Source of the DNA: Glomus cerebriforme
Lineage: Eukaryota; Glomeromycota; Glomeromycetes; Glomerales; Glomeraceae
Assembly (NCBI GenBank): GCA_003550305.1
Contig: QKYT01000059.1
Coordinates: 46,602 to 105,276, forward strand
DNA length: 58,675 nt
Reading direction: 5' to 3'
Shown here: positions 22,871 to 34,513 of the stretch, one piece after another
Position numbering within the stretch: the first letter of the stretch is position 1
Layout: every line of letters begins with the position of its first letter
Translations under genes and position numbers: made by a program
Notes under the pieces: generated by a model
Database searches by the model: none
The model's input: only the letters and a program-made list of their open reading frames with translations
What the model was told of the DNA's origin: nothing

Positions 22871-24322
22871 ATGAGCAAAATTAAGAAGGGGCTGACTGTA
22901 GACCGTGACGTTGGAGACCCGATGCGTCGTCCTCGTCCTGTCTCACAAGAAGGGTATTACTATCCGGAGGAACATGTTAACGAAAAACAATCAATACAAT
23001 CAATGCGTCAATATGGCTCTTCCGCTTCTTTAGAAGTGCGTCATGAGCAAAATCGTAGGCAGAGAGAGCAAGAGTTTTTCGCACCTTTACCATCTGCTAC
23101 ACCCAAAAATTCACGACATACACCAGTTTCCCGTAACGCGGATTCAACAACTTATTATCAACAATCCGCTGGGCAGACAAATAATTATCAAAGCCGTCTC
23201 TTACCTAACACATATAACGCTCATTTAGACGTCAATCAAAATTCTTACCATTCCAATTCATCAGGTTTTTTAACACCTCAGCCACTTTTATCAAATAATT
23301 CGCGTCAACCATCACCAAACTCTTATAATAATCAACGGTCAATGCAACAACCACAAAATTCTATGAATTTGCAAAGACCTTCACAAGATGCATCTCCTTC
23401 GCCAAGTTCTGAACATTATCAAGATTTATATATCCCTCCAGGTCATAGAAATCAACAACAACAACAACAACATCATCATTATTCATCCAAAAATCAAAGT
23501 AAAATCGAAGCAGCCCCAATTTTAGATAATAAAAACTTTCAGCCGGACCCTATTTCGATAGAGGATTATATTTCACAAGCAATTAAATATCATGAAGATG
23601 ATCAACTTGAAAAGTCAACGGAGTATTTAAAAATAGCTGCAGAAAAAGGTTCTGCTGTTGGAAAGGTACTTTATGGGATAGCTTTAAGACATGGATGGGT
23701 AATTATTATCTTATTTATTATAGGACGTTCCTTGAATATTATTAAACCACTGACACTTGCCTAAATATTCTATTTAGGGGTGCAAAGTAAATGAAGCATT
23801 AGCATTTAGTTACCTTAATCAAGCTGCAGAATCTGCGATGAGTATCTTGAATGGTATTAATAAATCGGTTAGTATGTCATCATTTAGAGGAGAAATAATT
23901 TTAGCAATTTATGAGTTAGGTGTATGTTTCCGACATGGCTGGGGAGTTCTGAAAAGTAAGGCAACAGCCGCGCACTATTTTGAAATTGCAGCTAATATGG
24001 TAAGTCGGATTAGAAAATTAAGAAATCTAATTTTTCATATAGTTTTTAATCATATTTATTTTACTTGAGATTAGGGTGATCCCGATGCACAAAACGACAT
24101 AGCATATTGTTATTATAAGGGAGAGGGGGTGAAGAAAGATATGAAAAAGTGTAAGTATAAATATATGGTTATAATTATTACCAGTTTTTTTTAGTAATTA
24201 AATTTTTACATTTCAAATTTCGAATAGCTGCCAAATATTATAGGATGGCAGATGCACAAGGTCATGGTACAATGGGCAATTCTTGGATTTTCAAAGAAAA
24301 ATATAATAGTGATAAGAAATAA
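22871..24322 (+). CDS. Sel1-repeat protein, Dsf2/chitin-synthase-regulator-like
   Basis: Four exons (22871-23698, 23778-23999, 24075-24150, 24228-24322) give 406 residues. Residues 1 to about 220 are disordered and rich in Gln, Asn, Ser and Pro, with a QQQQQQHHH run. The rest is a set of Sel1/TPR-like helical repeats: YLKIAAEKGSAVGKVLYG, LRHGWGCKVNEALAFSYL, ELGVCFRHGWGV, AAHYFEIAANM, and GDPDAQNDIAYCYYKGEGVK. The ending (AKYYRMADAQGHGTMGNSWI) is typical of fungal Dsf2-like proteins. Sel1 repeats are scaffolds for protein binding; fungal relatives act in septum and cell-wall regulation. The exact orthologue is uncertain. Confidence 0.82.
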
Positions 24323-24868
24323 GATTTTAAATTGGTTCGTTGATGAAACATGAATTTCCGTGGAACGGAAAGGAGATGCTAATTTGTATCCTCTTGATTG
24401 AGGCTGGAAGAAAAAAATCATCGTATTTTATTTAAATAATTTATTTATTATTCTAATGTTATTTCTTGTATTCACTTCCTTCTTTATTTTGATGTATATA
24501 TATTACTATTCATTTTTTTTATTTATAAGGGGTGATTTTTTTAAAGAAACTAGAATTTTATAGATGTAACATATAATAGCTTTAAGCCATATTGTTATTT
24601 CTTGAATCCCAATCAAAAAATAATTTTATTTATTCATTTATTTAATTTTTTATTTGTACATCTTTATAATCTAATTTAACTATTTATTAAATGACGTTAG
24701 TCACACAAGTTTATGAAATCTATTCGGAAAATTTTTTGAGTGCACTGCAGAGTTTATCATACATACAGAATAGTGTCTTAAGTCGTGTAAATCACGTGTT
24801 TAGTGAATGTGTTACATGACGTTGTAGAAAATTTTGCCACCCATTTTTTTGCTTTTCCATTCTTCGAC
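24323..24868. other. Intergenic region with E-box
   Basis: About 545 bp between two genes on the same strand. ATCACGTG at 24791-24798 lies 71 bp before the next start codon. Nothing else is recognised. Confidence 0.45.
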
Positions 24869-26276
24869 ATGACTGATCCTTACTTATGCTCGTTAAGTCA
24901 ATGTATTATTGACGATATAAAACTTCCAGGTTTGTTTTAACTATTAGAGAAGCGTGAGGCGTGAAATAATCTCTGAATATTTTCTTATTTCGTATTTAGA
25001 TGGGACATTTAGACAAAATGTTTTGAGTGGAGGCGGTGTATATGCAACATACGGTACTTGTATTTCATTATATTTTATATAAATTATTAAATATTGGAAC
25101 GAAATAAAATGAACATTTTATACTTTTTTTATTGTTCTTTAATTAGGAATGAGGTTATGGTTTTCTTCACCAGAATCTCAAAGAATCGCATATTCTTTTC
25201 ACGCTGGTTATGATTTTCCAATTAGTATTCTACAAAAATTGTTGTCATTAAATATTTCTTTAACACAGATTTGGCATTCAAATTTACCTTCGATTCGTGG
25301 ATTAGCTACTTTTACATCAGCAGATCAACGTATATTTGTTTATCAAACTCCACCGATAGGAACAGTGCCAGCGGATTTGCCAAGCTCTTACTTAAATTCC
25401 AAAATTTTTCATTTTATTTGTTCACCAAATTGGGCTCTACAACATATTACAGAGATTTTAAAATTGAGGGATAAACAATTACCGCCACCAATTTTTGTTT
25501 GGGAACCTGTACCAAATAGTACTATAAAAGAAAATTTACAATCTTGCGTGGAAGCTATGAAAATGGTTAATGTATTATCCCCGAATCATGAAGAAGCAGC
25601 AGCACTTTTAGGATTAATAAGTGAGGAAGATGAGGAGGTCGATAGATTTTTATCCGAAGATATGTTAATGTACATGGCAGATAAATTTTTGTCATATCAG
25701 ATTGGACCTCATGGAAATGGATGTGTTATAATTAGAGCTTCTTATAAAGGATGTTTAGTAGCAACAAAAGAAAAAAAAGAAATAATACCGGCCTATTGGA
25801 CAATATCAAGAGATGGTATTAAAAATCCTCACATTATCGATGTTACGGGAGCGGGAAATGCTTTTTGTGGAGGTTTTATGGCTGGATTACTTCGATCAAA
25901 TAATGATTTTTTTGAAGCTGCTTTATATGGATCTGTTAGTGCTTCATTTACTGTTGAACAGCTTGGAGCCCCAAGACTTGAATTTGATCAAAATGGAAAT
26001 GAAATTTGGAACTCAGGTGAAAGCCCACAAGAAAGATTACAAAAATTAAAACAACGAGTTAAAGAAAAAATCAAAGAAAGATTAAAGGTGAAATTAAAAG
26101 AAAGAATTCAAGGAAAGTTGAAAAATAAAGATATTAATCATCATCAAAATGGGATTGAAACAGGAGAAATTGATAAAGATAAAAAAGATGGCAATGATAT
26201 TATTAGTGACGGGAGAGACTTAATAGATGCGATAGACCATGAAAATTTTCGGGATCGAATGAGTCCGGCTGATTAA
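24869..26276 (+). CDS. MAK32: Mak32-like PfkB-family protein
   Basis: Three exons (24869-24929, 25000-25053, 25147-26276) give 414 residues. The N-terminal glycine motif LSGGGVYATYGMRLW and the C-terminal PfkB signature DVTGAGNAFCGGFMAGLL (Asp270 onward) mark a ribokinase-like fold. NVLSPNHEEAAALLG fits the fold's central region. In ordinary PfkB kinases the base in the second motif is Asp (GAGD); here it is Asn276. I recall Asn there in fungal Mak32 relatives too, so catalysis is doubtful. Yeast Mak32 is needed for stable maintenance of killer-virus particles. The last 80 residues are a Lys/Glu-rich helix (LKQRVKEKIKERLKVKLKER) and an acidic tail not typical of the family. Confidence 0.8.
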
Positions 26277-26841
26277 ACCACTATTAAACTGACTTTGTTT
26301 TTTTTTGTAGCGAAAACGAGTCATATTCAAATTTTCTCAATTATTTATTCATCGTATTCAATCGTTATGACACTTTTTTTTCTTTAATATCTTTTTCCTG
26401 TGTAAAGATTTATTAAAAAAAATTTCGTTGTCGAAAAAGTGATCGATAAATAAAATTTAAACCTTACACGCGTTATTTTACGCGTCAAGTTATATATATA
26501 CTGATATACATGTTCTGTACTTCTGCAAAAGTATCGGACTTGACCCTCCTCGTGGTGTTAAGTTGACCCACCTATATTAAATTAAATATATGCGGGTCAA
26601 GAAAGGACCTCGTACAGGGTCAAGATAGGAACATTTGCTGTACTTCTGTACTTGTGAATCTTATTTCATGTGATATGGAAAATTTACCAACTACAGTGTT
26701 ACGATCCACTATTAGTCAATATTTTAATTTTGGAAACAATTTTGTGTCACACTTAATTTGAAAGAACTTACACGTTATAAATTTCACGTAGTGGAGCAAG
26801 CTCTCAAGTTTTCTCAATTGCATAATAACAACTGATTATTA
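26277..26841. other. CDT2 upstream region
   Basis: Short GTCAAG/GACC words recur in both orientations around 26540-26630. Twin MCB boxes are listed separately. Confidence 0.45.
26468..26485. promoter_or_regulatory. Twin MCB boxes (ACGCGT x2) upstream of CDT2
   Basis: Two perfect palindromic ACGCGT sites at 26468-26473 and 26480-26485, 12 bp apart, about 360 bp upstream of the Cdt2 start. ACGCGT is the established site of the MBF factor that drives G1/S transcription in yeasts, and fission yeast cdt2 is known to be MBF-controlled. Two copies in such AT-rich DNA are unlikely by chance. Confidence 0.6.
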
Positions 26842-28356
26842 ATGGCAGAAAATTCATATCGATATCGCAAGAAGCAAGCTCAAGATAACAGTATTCTAGT
26901 ATTCTTAACACCACCTCCTTTAGCTGATATTACGCGTCAAATAAACAATGTAAATTGCAAACTTGAAACTCCAGAACCTGTAACCCCAACTCCCGGTGTA
27001 CCACCAAAGAAAAGAATAAAATGTGATAATTTACAAAATAATTCTCAGCCGGATTTTTACGCGAATATATCAAACAATAGTTCAGTTTCAACATCCTCTT
27101 CGCGTCTAATCAAGGACACTGATTTATGTTATGGGTTAACATTGCAGAACGCATTATTTCAAAGGGAAATTTGGGGAACTACTATAATGGGTGGTTCAAC
27201 TATGGCTTCAAAGAGATGGAACGTTTCGACGCGTTTTTTTATAAAAGATTTTAAAAACACTGACAATAATGTGTTTAGATTTCTTGGTGATCGAAATTTC
27301 GTCGCGCCATTTGTTTGCTCATTCAGTCATGTGGCATGTAACGGAAAGCTTCTAGCCGCAGCAGATGAAGAAGGAATGGTAGGATTTATTGATGCTAGAT
27401 ACGATAATACTATTGAGCTTGAACGGGTTCGTAATGAATTTCGTGCACATGATAATGCTGTTTTTGATGTTATGTGGAGTCATGATGATTGTTCAATGGT
27501 TACTGCTTCTGGCGACCAAACTGCGAAACTGTGGGATGTGGAATTACAACAGTGCAAGGCAACATTTGGGGGACATACTTGCAGTATTAAATCAGTTAAT
27601 TTCAATCCTTTAAATCCAAATTTGTGGGTAACTTCTTCAAGAGACGGAAATATATTCATCTGGGATACTCGTTTAATTGGTTTATGTTCTGAAGGAGATG
27701 TCTCTTTTAAACCAGTTATTAGCATTCGCAATGCACATTCACATGACGACTTAAAGAAGAAATCAAGAAAGAGTAATCAACTTCTTCCAATTAGAAGCAA
27801 ACCAACTAGCAGTGTAACTGGTGTTCAATTTTTAATGAATCAGGATTTATTGTTGGCATCATCCGGGGCAAGTGATAGTATTATCAAATATTGGGACTTA
27901 CGGAATCAAGACGCATTAAGCAATTCAACACCAGTTCAAACATCTTTAAGTAGTTCATTTGCTAAACGTCCCCATGGAATATCAGATTTGATTTTAGATC
28001 AAAGTGGTACTCGCTTATATGCTAGTAGTACAGATCACCGTGTGTATATGTATGATGCTGCTAACCTGGGGGCTCCTATTGGTCACTTTACTAGTAAAAC
28101 TTACAGATGTTCATCATTTTATGTTCGATTGGCTTGTTCACCTGATGGTCGTTATATTGCAAGTGGATCAAGTGATAAATCTATTTACATTTGGGAAGTT
28201 GATTTTCCCGGTGCTGATCCAGTTATTTTGAAAGCTCATGAAAATGAAGTTACAAGCTTAAGTTGGTCAAAAGATATTGAAACTTTTGCTTCCTGTTCTG
28301 ATGATACAACTCTGCGTATTTGGCGAATTGATGGTTCTAATAATTCAAAAGAATAA
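26842..28356 (+). CDS. CDT2: Cdt2/DTL WD40 substrate receptor of CRL4
   Basis: A single-exon gene of 504 residues. A disordered N-terminus with TP motifs (PEPVTPTPGVPPKKRIK) precedes a WD40 propeller. APFVCSFSHVACNGKLLAAA, DEEGMVGFID, FRAHDNAVFDVMW, GDQTAKLWDV and SRDGNIFIWDTR match DTL/Cdt2 proteins. Two WDxR boxes, Trp274-Arg277 and Trp351-Arg354, are the DDB1-contact motif of CRL4 receptors. The complex ubiquitinates Cdt1 and related targets on chromatin-bound PCNA in S phase. The absence of introns is unusual beside its multi-exon neighbours. The twin MCB boxes upstream suggest G1/S expression. Confidence 0.9.
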   Translation: MAENSYRYRKKQAQDNSILVFLTPPPLADITRQINNVNCKLETPEPVTPTPGVPPKKRIKCDNLQNNSQPDFYANISNNSSVSTSSSRLIKDTDLCYGLTLQNALFQREIWGTTIMGGSTMASKRWNVSTRFFIKDFKNTDNNVFRFLGDRNFVAPFVCSFSHVACNGKLLAAADEEGMVGFIDARYDNTIELERVRNEFRAHDNAVFDVMWSHDDCSMVTASGDQTAKLWDVELQQCKATFGGHTCSIKSVNFNPLNPNLWVTSSRDGNIFIWDTRLIGLCSEGDVSFKPVISIRNAHSHDDLKKKSRKSNQLLPIRSKPTSSVTGVQFLMNQDLLLASSGASDSIIKYWDLRNQDALSNSTPVQTSLSSSFAKRPHGISDLILDQSGTRLYASSTDHRVYMYDAANLGAPIGHFTSKTYRCSSFYVRLACSPDGRYIASGSSDKSIYIWEVDFPGADPVILKAHENEVTSLSWSKDIETFASCSDDTTLRIWRIDGSNNSKE

Positions 28357-28959
28357 AACTAAAATTTTATATAGTGAGACTTATACTTATAGCGTTACTA
28401 GTTGAAAAATTAACTTTATGTATTACTTATTTGTAAGGCAAGTTTATACCAATTATCATTGAAATAATGATCGTATGTATATATATTTTTTTCTTATATG
28501 AAAAAAAAATAAATAATAAAATAAATATATCACAGAAAAAATATGTATAAATATGTAAAGAAACAAAAAAGTATATATATAAAATGATACTTGATATCAA
28601 ATAAATTGTTATATAGCAAAAAATAAGACAAAATAAATAAAATAAAGCAAAGCCTATAATTGTAATGTAAAGAATAAATCAAAAAGCACAGAAACCAGTT
28701 CCGAATATTCTTAATTTTTGTTGCCTTCATAGACTTTATAGGCTTTCACCCATTTTCCCTAATTTTCCTTACCCTATGAAATATTTAAAATGAATATAAT
28801 AAATAAATAATAATAAATAATAATAAAAATAAGATTATGATTCCTATATATAAACTCATGATGAAGTAGTATTTTCATACTTCATATTTTATCCTAAAGA
28901 ATGTTCTAAGATAATAAAAACTGTAAATAAACAAGTGATAGTAATATAATATATTTTTA
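28357..28959. other. Convergent intergenic region
   Basis: AT-rich DNA between the CDT2 and LRG1 3' ends. Reading frames here are low-complexity and not convincing. Confidence 0.45.
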
Positions 28960-31900
28960 TCAAGATGCTCGTTGTTCAACTGGAATTGAACTTTCATTGT
29001 TAACAATTGAAGATGATGAAGATGGATATATATTAGTAGAGTTGGCATTTTGATTTCCATTGTTTCCTTGTTCAATATATGTCTGATGCTGTGGATTATT
29101 ATGACGTACAACTTGTGCATCCCTATTACCAGAACTTGGACCTTCCCCATTATTATTTGAATTATCCTTTTTTGAAGAAACAAATTTTTCACATCTTTTT
29201 ATTATGTCTTTTGTGGTTAACCCTTCAGGATTGCTGAATAGGTCTTGATCATGTAAAATTGCTGCTAGATCTTCTGGAACCTATATTTTAAACATCAAAT
29301 GAAATTATTAATATTTTTTTTTTAATATAATGTATTTTGATCATGTATATTAATTAATTTAAAAAATCTCGATCTTACCACCCAGAAATCATCCTGATAA
29401 CTAAGCAAACTATGTACTGCTTCAATAGCTAAAAATGAATCATCTTTAGTTGGATCTTTTGATTTAGAATATAGTATATTTGGTGTAATTACTGTGGCAA
29501 GGTTATGCAAATCCATCTTGCTCCCTGTTTCCTCATCTACATGAGAAAATGAAGCTACCCATTTGAAGAATATAAAAAGAACTTCCATAGTATCGCGATT
29601 AATTTTTGGTAAAAGACAACATGTAAGATGTAAAATTTTTTTACGATCTGCCTCATTACTAAGTTCTATAATTACAAATCGTTAAATTAGAATCTAAAAA
29701 TTATATATGCCAAAAAATATTTCAAATATATATAAAGTTGATATTTACTTTGTGAAGTTATAAAAAGTTTGTGTAATTTAAAGGTAAGTAACGGATCAGG
29801 GAGATCACGTAAAAATTTTTTCATCAATGCAGCAACCTGTACAGGATTATCCTCAGACAGGTTTACTGATGAAGGGTCTTTATCGATTGCTTCGCTAAGA
29901 TCTTTTAATCGTCGAATATTACCATTCTTACGGAATATGCCCTCAACCGACATATCTGTAATAATATTACATAAAATATCAATAAAATAAATAAAATGAA
30001 AATAAATTCACACAAATAATATATTATTACCCATTGTTTTCATAGCAGATATACCATCATCAACAAAGCTAGGAACCCTTATACGACCAGGGCCGGCACC
30101 TAACACAGAATCAACACCATATCTTTCGACAAGAATTTCAAGAGGTACACCAAATGTGCCTATAAGGATATAAATAATTCAATATAAATTTACAATTAAA
30201 TATTATTTATTAATTAGAAAAATCTGACCTTTTTTCTTAATGGTTTTTTTCTCTGCCGGTTTAATTGAAGTAACAAATTTTGTCCAAAATGTAGCTTTTT
30301 TTGATCCAATCAAATCTAACAACTCTTCTAATGTAAAATGCTCCTTCAAAAGTTGTTCCATTGCAAGAACAGCGACATGTTTTACAATAAAATATTCTAA
30401 AGCAGAAAGCTCAGATAAATAACATTTTGAACGTGTGCGTTTTAACGGTTTATTTGTTGGGTCTTCGGTGACACTTTTCTCCATTTCTGCTGCGGCTATA
30501 GCAGAAATATCAGCCAATGTGATAGCTTCATTTTGAGAGTCAAAATTTATCCTATTTTCTTGTGTTTGTGACTCAAATTCTTGATCTTGTACGATTTTAA
30601 CATGATGCTGCGAAGGGGCTCTTGCCAATTTATCCTTCTCGGCTTCATTAGGAACTGAACTTGTAGTAGGCTCTGATTCTTGTTCTATTATTCTAGATCG
30701 TGTCGCAATTCTTGCCGAATTAGATAATTTAGTATCCATGTGAACAGACTTCATACGTTTTATATCAGTTCTATTACGAGATTCGTAATTATCACCACTG
30801 GAATAAGATTTCGATATAGAATCATTATGAACAAATCCAGGTTCCGATTTCTGTTCTTTACGCACATGATCAACTTCGATATCTGATTGATTTTGACTCT
30901 CATCTTTTAATAAACATAAGCATGAAGATATTAAAAATAAGGAATATCATGTAATAAAAAAGTATATTCAACCCGATAAAATTACCTTTTCGTCTAAGTA
31001 AATTATATAAGCGCGATAGCGCCACTCGTAATAAATATGTGTATTGTTCCAATTGAGTTACATACTGGAATCCTATTACAGATTGTTCATTGGTATCTTT
31101 TGGGCAAAAAGCCATCTCCGTTATCTGATTAAAAGATGCATCCTTATATATTGTGCGCAATTCACGAGAACATCCAGAACATCTCAAACAACCAATATGC
31201 CATCGATATTGTCCATATTTGTAACACTCCTCTTCAACCGTAATGCGGCATGCATGACACAAATCAGACGTAACCTCACTATCACTATCTACATTTGTAT
31301 CTTTATCTAGTTGACTACCTTTTTTTGTAAGTTCGACAAGTTTACCTAAGAATTGTCCTATTGCCGTAGTATTGTCAAAATCTCTTTCCTTAAAATAATT
31401 AGAATTTATCAATATTAATTTATTTAGTGGATAAGTATTCAGTAAATAAATTTATTATATAATTACCAATTTCAATGCACCCGTAAGTGCAATCCTAATT
31501 AAAATTTTTAAATAATGTGCTAACCCTGTCACTAAAGATAAAAGTTCCTGTGTTATGCCCATTTGTCTAACATCCGTTTCCTTTGAATGCGACAATAGGG
31601 AGAAAAAATTAACTATTTTCTTGCAAAGCATTTTTGCTTCTCTATTGTGTTGAAGACCTAAAAATACATATAAATTGAGATGAAACTTATTGCCATAAAT
31701 AATAAAAATTAATAAATTTATTTCAAATAAAACTGACCTTGACCACTTGCTTGTACTAATTGATTTTCTAAATCATCAATAGCAGAAAATAATATTTCAA
31801 CGTGACTTATAAATTTTTCTGCCATTTTTACACCATCAAAATAAGATCCGTTTGATACATGTAAAAGCATATCCGAAATACATGCTGCTGACATTTCCTC

Positions 31901-32919
31901 AAATGTAGAAAGCACTGTCCATATATCGTAAACTTTTTCCTCCATGGCTTTTTGTTGATTTTTAAGTTCTTCAGGTGATGTAATTTCTTGTTTTATTAGA
32001 ATTTTATAAATAAAGTTATACACGACATAATTATATCAAAAAATAAATTATATTCGAAAAATAAGCTATTACCGTTTTCCAAACCTTGTTTATCATCCGG
32101 ATGCGTTGCCAGTTTTACATTCCAAAACTAAGTCACGTTTTATTAATAGTATATTAGTCAATTTGATGTAATATAAACTTACAAACAACTCATCAATTAA
32201 ATTCTTCAGTTAACATATATACGTAACTAATTCATAAAAAAAAATACCACGGTAATTTTTTTCCGGGTAATAAACCAAACATAGGTTTGTAGATATAAAT
32301 TCGGCATACCTTATGGATCATATAACATTCAGGATGCCAATGTTCGTCCATACTATTTCGATTAATTTCTACAAATTGTTTCAGAATAGCAGTTTGGCAA
32401 CCCGCACATCTGACCGCAAACCGAGTGGAGTAATGGTAATGGCAGTAGACCTGGCCGTCATGTTCGTAATATGAATCTTGAGGACCGAACACTGTAGGGC
32501 AAGCAGAACAAGTAAAGTGTTCAATGTGATACTTCTTATCAAGAGCGGTAATATAAGATCCTCGAAGAGCACCACCGCACTTTTCACAGATGAGATTTAG
32601 CCGTCGAAAATAGTCTCGTTCGCATAAGGGGTGTTGTTTTCCTTCTGGACTGTCGATTGGAAAAAATTTAGCAGCAACAATAGTTCCACAATCCTATATC
32701 GAAATAATTCAAACCAGTTATAATAAGTAAATTCATAAAAATTGGATTTTCCTTAATACGATGATTAGTTACCTGGCATTTAAAGCACTCTAAATGGTAT
32801 GTCCCTCCCAATGCCCGTACAAATTGTCCAACTATTAAGAGTCCACATTTCGCACATGTTGTAAAGTTTTGTTTAGTGGTACTGAATTCGTCTGGAACTA
32901 CCTCACTACGATCCGCCAT
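28960..32919 (-). CDS. LRG1: Lrg1-like LIM-domain Rho GTPase-activating protein
   Basis: Eleven exons (32919-32773, 32693-32310, 32127-32073, 31986-31738, 31657-31467, 31388-30986, 30903-30229, 30159-30031, 29955-29749, 29665-29379, 29280-28960) give 1015 residues; every phase fits. Two adjacent LIM domains at about residues 18-150 (CAKCGLLI, HLECFKCQ, CEKCGGAL, HIEHFTCSAC) and a third at about 386-440 (CHACRI, HIGCLRCSGC) precede a RhoGAP domain at about 700-910. Its arginine finger is Arg753 in VEGIFRKNG, followed by LLTFKLHKLF and NLATVITPNIL. Yeast Lrg1 has the same order and size and turns off Rho1 in cell-wall glucan synthesis and cell fusion. The start is the first ATG of the LIM exon. 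The tail is Asn/Ser-rich. Confidence 0.9.
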
Positions 32920-34513
32920 TACTTGAAATCGAAGCGAATTAAAACAGTCGAAAAATACTATCGAATGCTTAGTCGTTACAGATGGCCACTGTGTTTCGTC
33001 AATTTGTACAATTTGTAGAGAAGTTAGGAAAGTGGAATACAAAAGGTTTAAACCATTAACGCAATAAAGTTAGGTGAAAGATCGCAATTAAACTCAGTTT
33101 ATTATAACAAGAGTGTGAAGTAAAAAAAAAAAAAATTGTTAAAGATAAGTTTTTCTAAGTGGTTCTTTTACCCCTTTGGCAATTTTGGAAAAAATACGAG
33201 AACTAGCCACATTTGTCATCTCTTAATTTAGTAGATGACGTGCAATAAATAATTGCTATTTTTAGTATCAATTCTTTAATCGGAGAAAAAAATAGATTAA
33301 AGCCATTTGAGATTTGCAATTGTTCAAATTCAGTTTTGTTACACAATAAATCTTTTATATTACAACAACTTTGATTCAATGCAGAAATGCAAGAAGTGCG
33401 GGATTTTCTTTGTTTCTTTGAAAGTTTTAACATTGAAAAAATATTATTTGTTAACCTTTTTCCTTTTGCGTTGAACTTTTTCGTTTATTTCTCAATCAAA
33501 GCATGGGCTAGATATCCGTGCAAAAAAATCGAGGACATTATCATTTCGGAACGAATATCCGTTGGAAGGTCAGTCGCTTCATATAGCACTACCTATATTT
33601 CAATACCATCATATCAACCCTATACTTAGCGAACATATTGTATAAGATTCATAAGATCCCCTTTAATTTTGGCATATTGAGCTTCATTCTGGTTAAACTT
33701 AATATTGTACTCCCTTCACATAATACCCAGCTTATGAAGAACCTGATTTGGTGTCAAGAGAGGTTATTATGCATTGATTATTTTATTATTTAAATATTAT
33801 ATAAGGTATGATATTAATAAATTTATCTAGTTTCTTGTCTATATTGAAACATTTGACTGCTACTAATGAAAGATAAAAAACGATGGCGGATGAGGACAAC
33901 ACAATGGACTTACAACAAATGCTTTAATAATATTTTAAGGATCAGGAATAGACCCTGGTGTGCAAACTTTATGATCGGGTATGATTCAAGTGGATTGTTA
34001 TAGAGTGGAGCAAGAATGATATCTATCAGATTTGTAAATATATATAATATATAAATTCTGTACTATTAATAGAAAATAAAGATTTGCCATGCAATGCTAC
34101 GAATTCATAAGAAAAATTTTACTGTATAGTGCTACTTCCTGAGTGAATACACCTATTCCAAGTAATTTTATGCACAGGAGTACCTTAAAAAATAATAGTA
34201 CTTGGAACTATCTCATACTTCACTGTCTCCTGGGACTTTAACAAATCCTTTGATACAAGTTTTTAACAATAAATAAATATTTTATATATAAATAGATCTA
34301 GTAAATGAAAGAAGGATATTTTATTTGCACATTCCATATATCATCGAAACAATTCTTATAAGTACTGTAAGTACTGCCAAATTTTTCTTACAATGCGCCA
34401 CAAGTCGCTAATTTCACTAGTCGAAAAATCTTAATTAATTATCCAATCAAAAATCGTATCATAGTCAAATTATAAGCACTCATTCTTACTATAATTTATT
34501 TTTATGCAATACT
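32920..34513. other. Divergent promoter region of LRG1 and the F-box gene
   Basis: About 1.6 kb without a convincing gene. A 14-codon ATG frame at 33883 (MADEDNTMDLQQML) is too short to call. The sequence is otherwise AT-rich, and no motif stands out. Confidence 0.45.

Noticed and set aside
33387..33629. Short frame in the LRG1/F-box divergent region
   Set aside because: No similarity, no splice partners, composition like intergenic DNA.
33883..33927. Tiny ATG frame MADEDNTMDLQQML
   Set aside because: Fourteen codons only, no continuation found in any phase.
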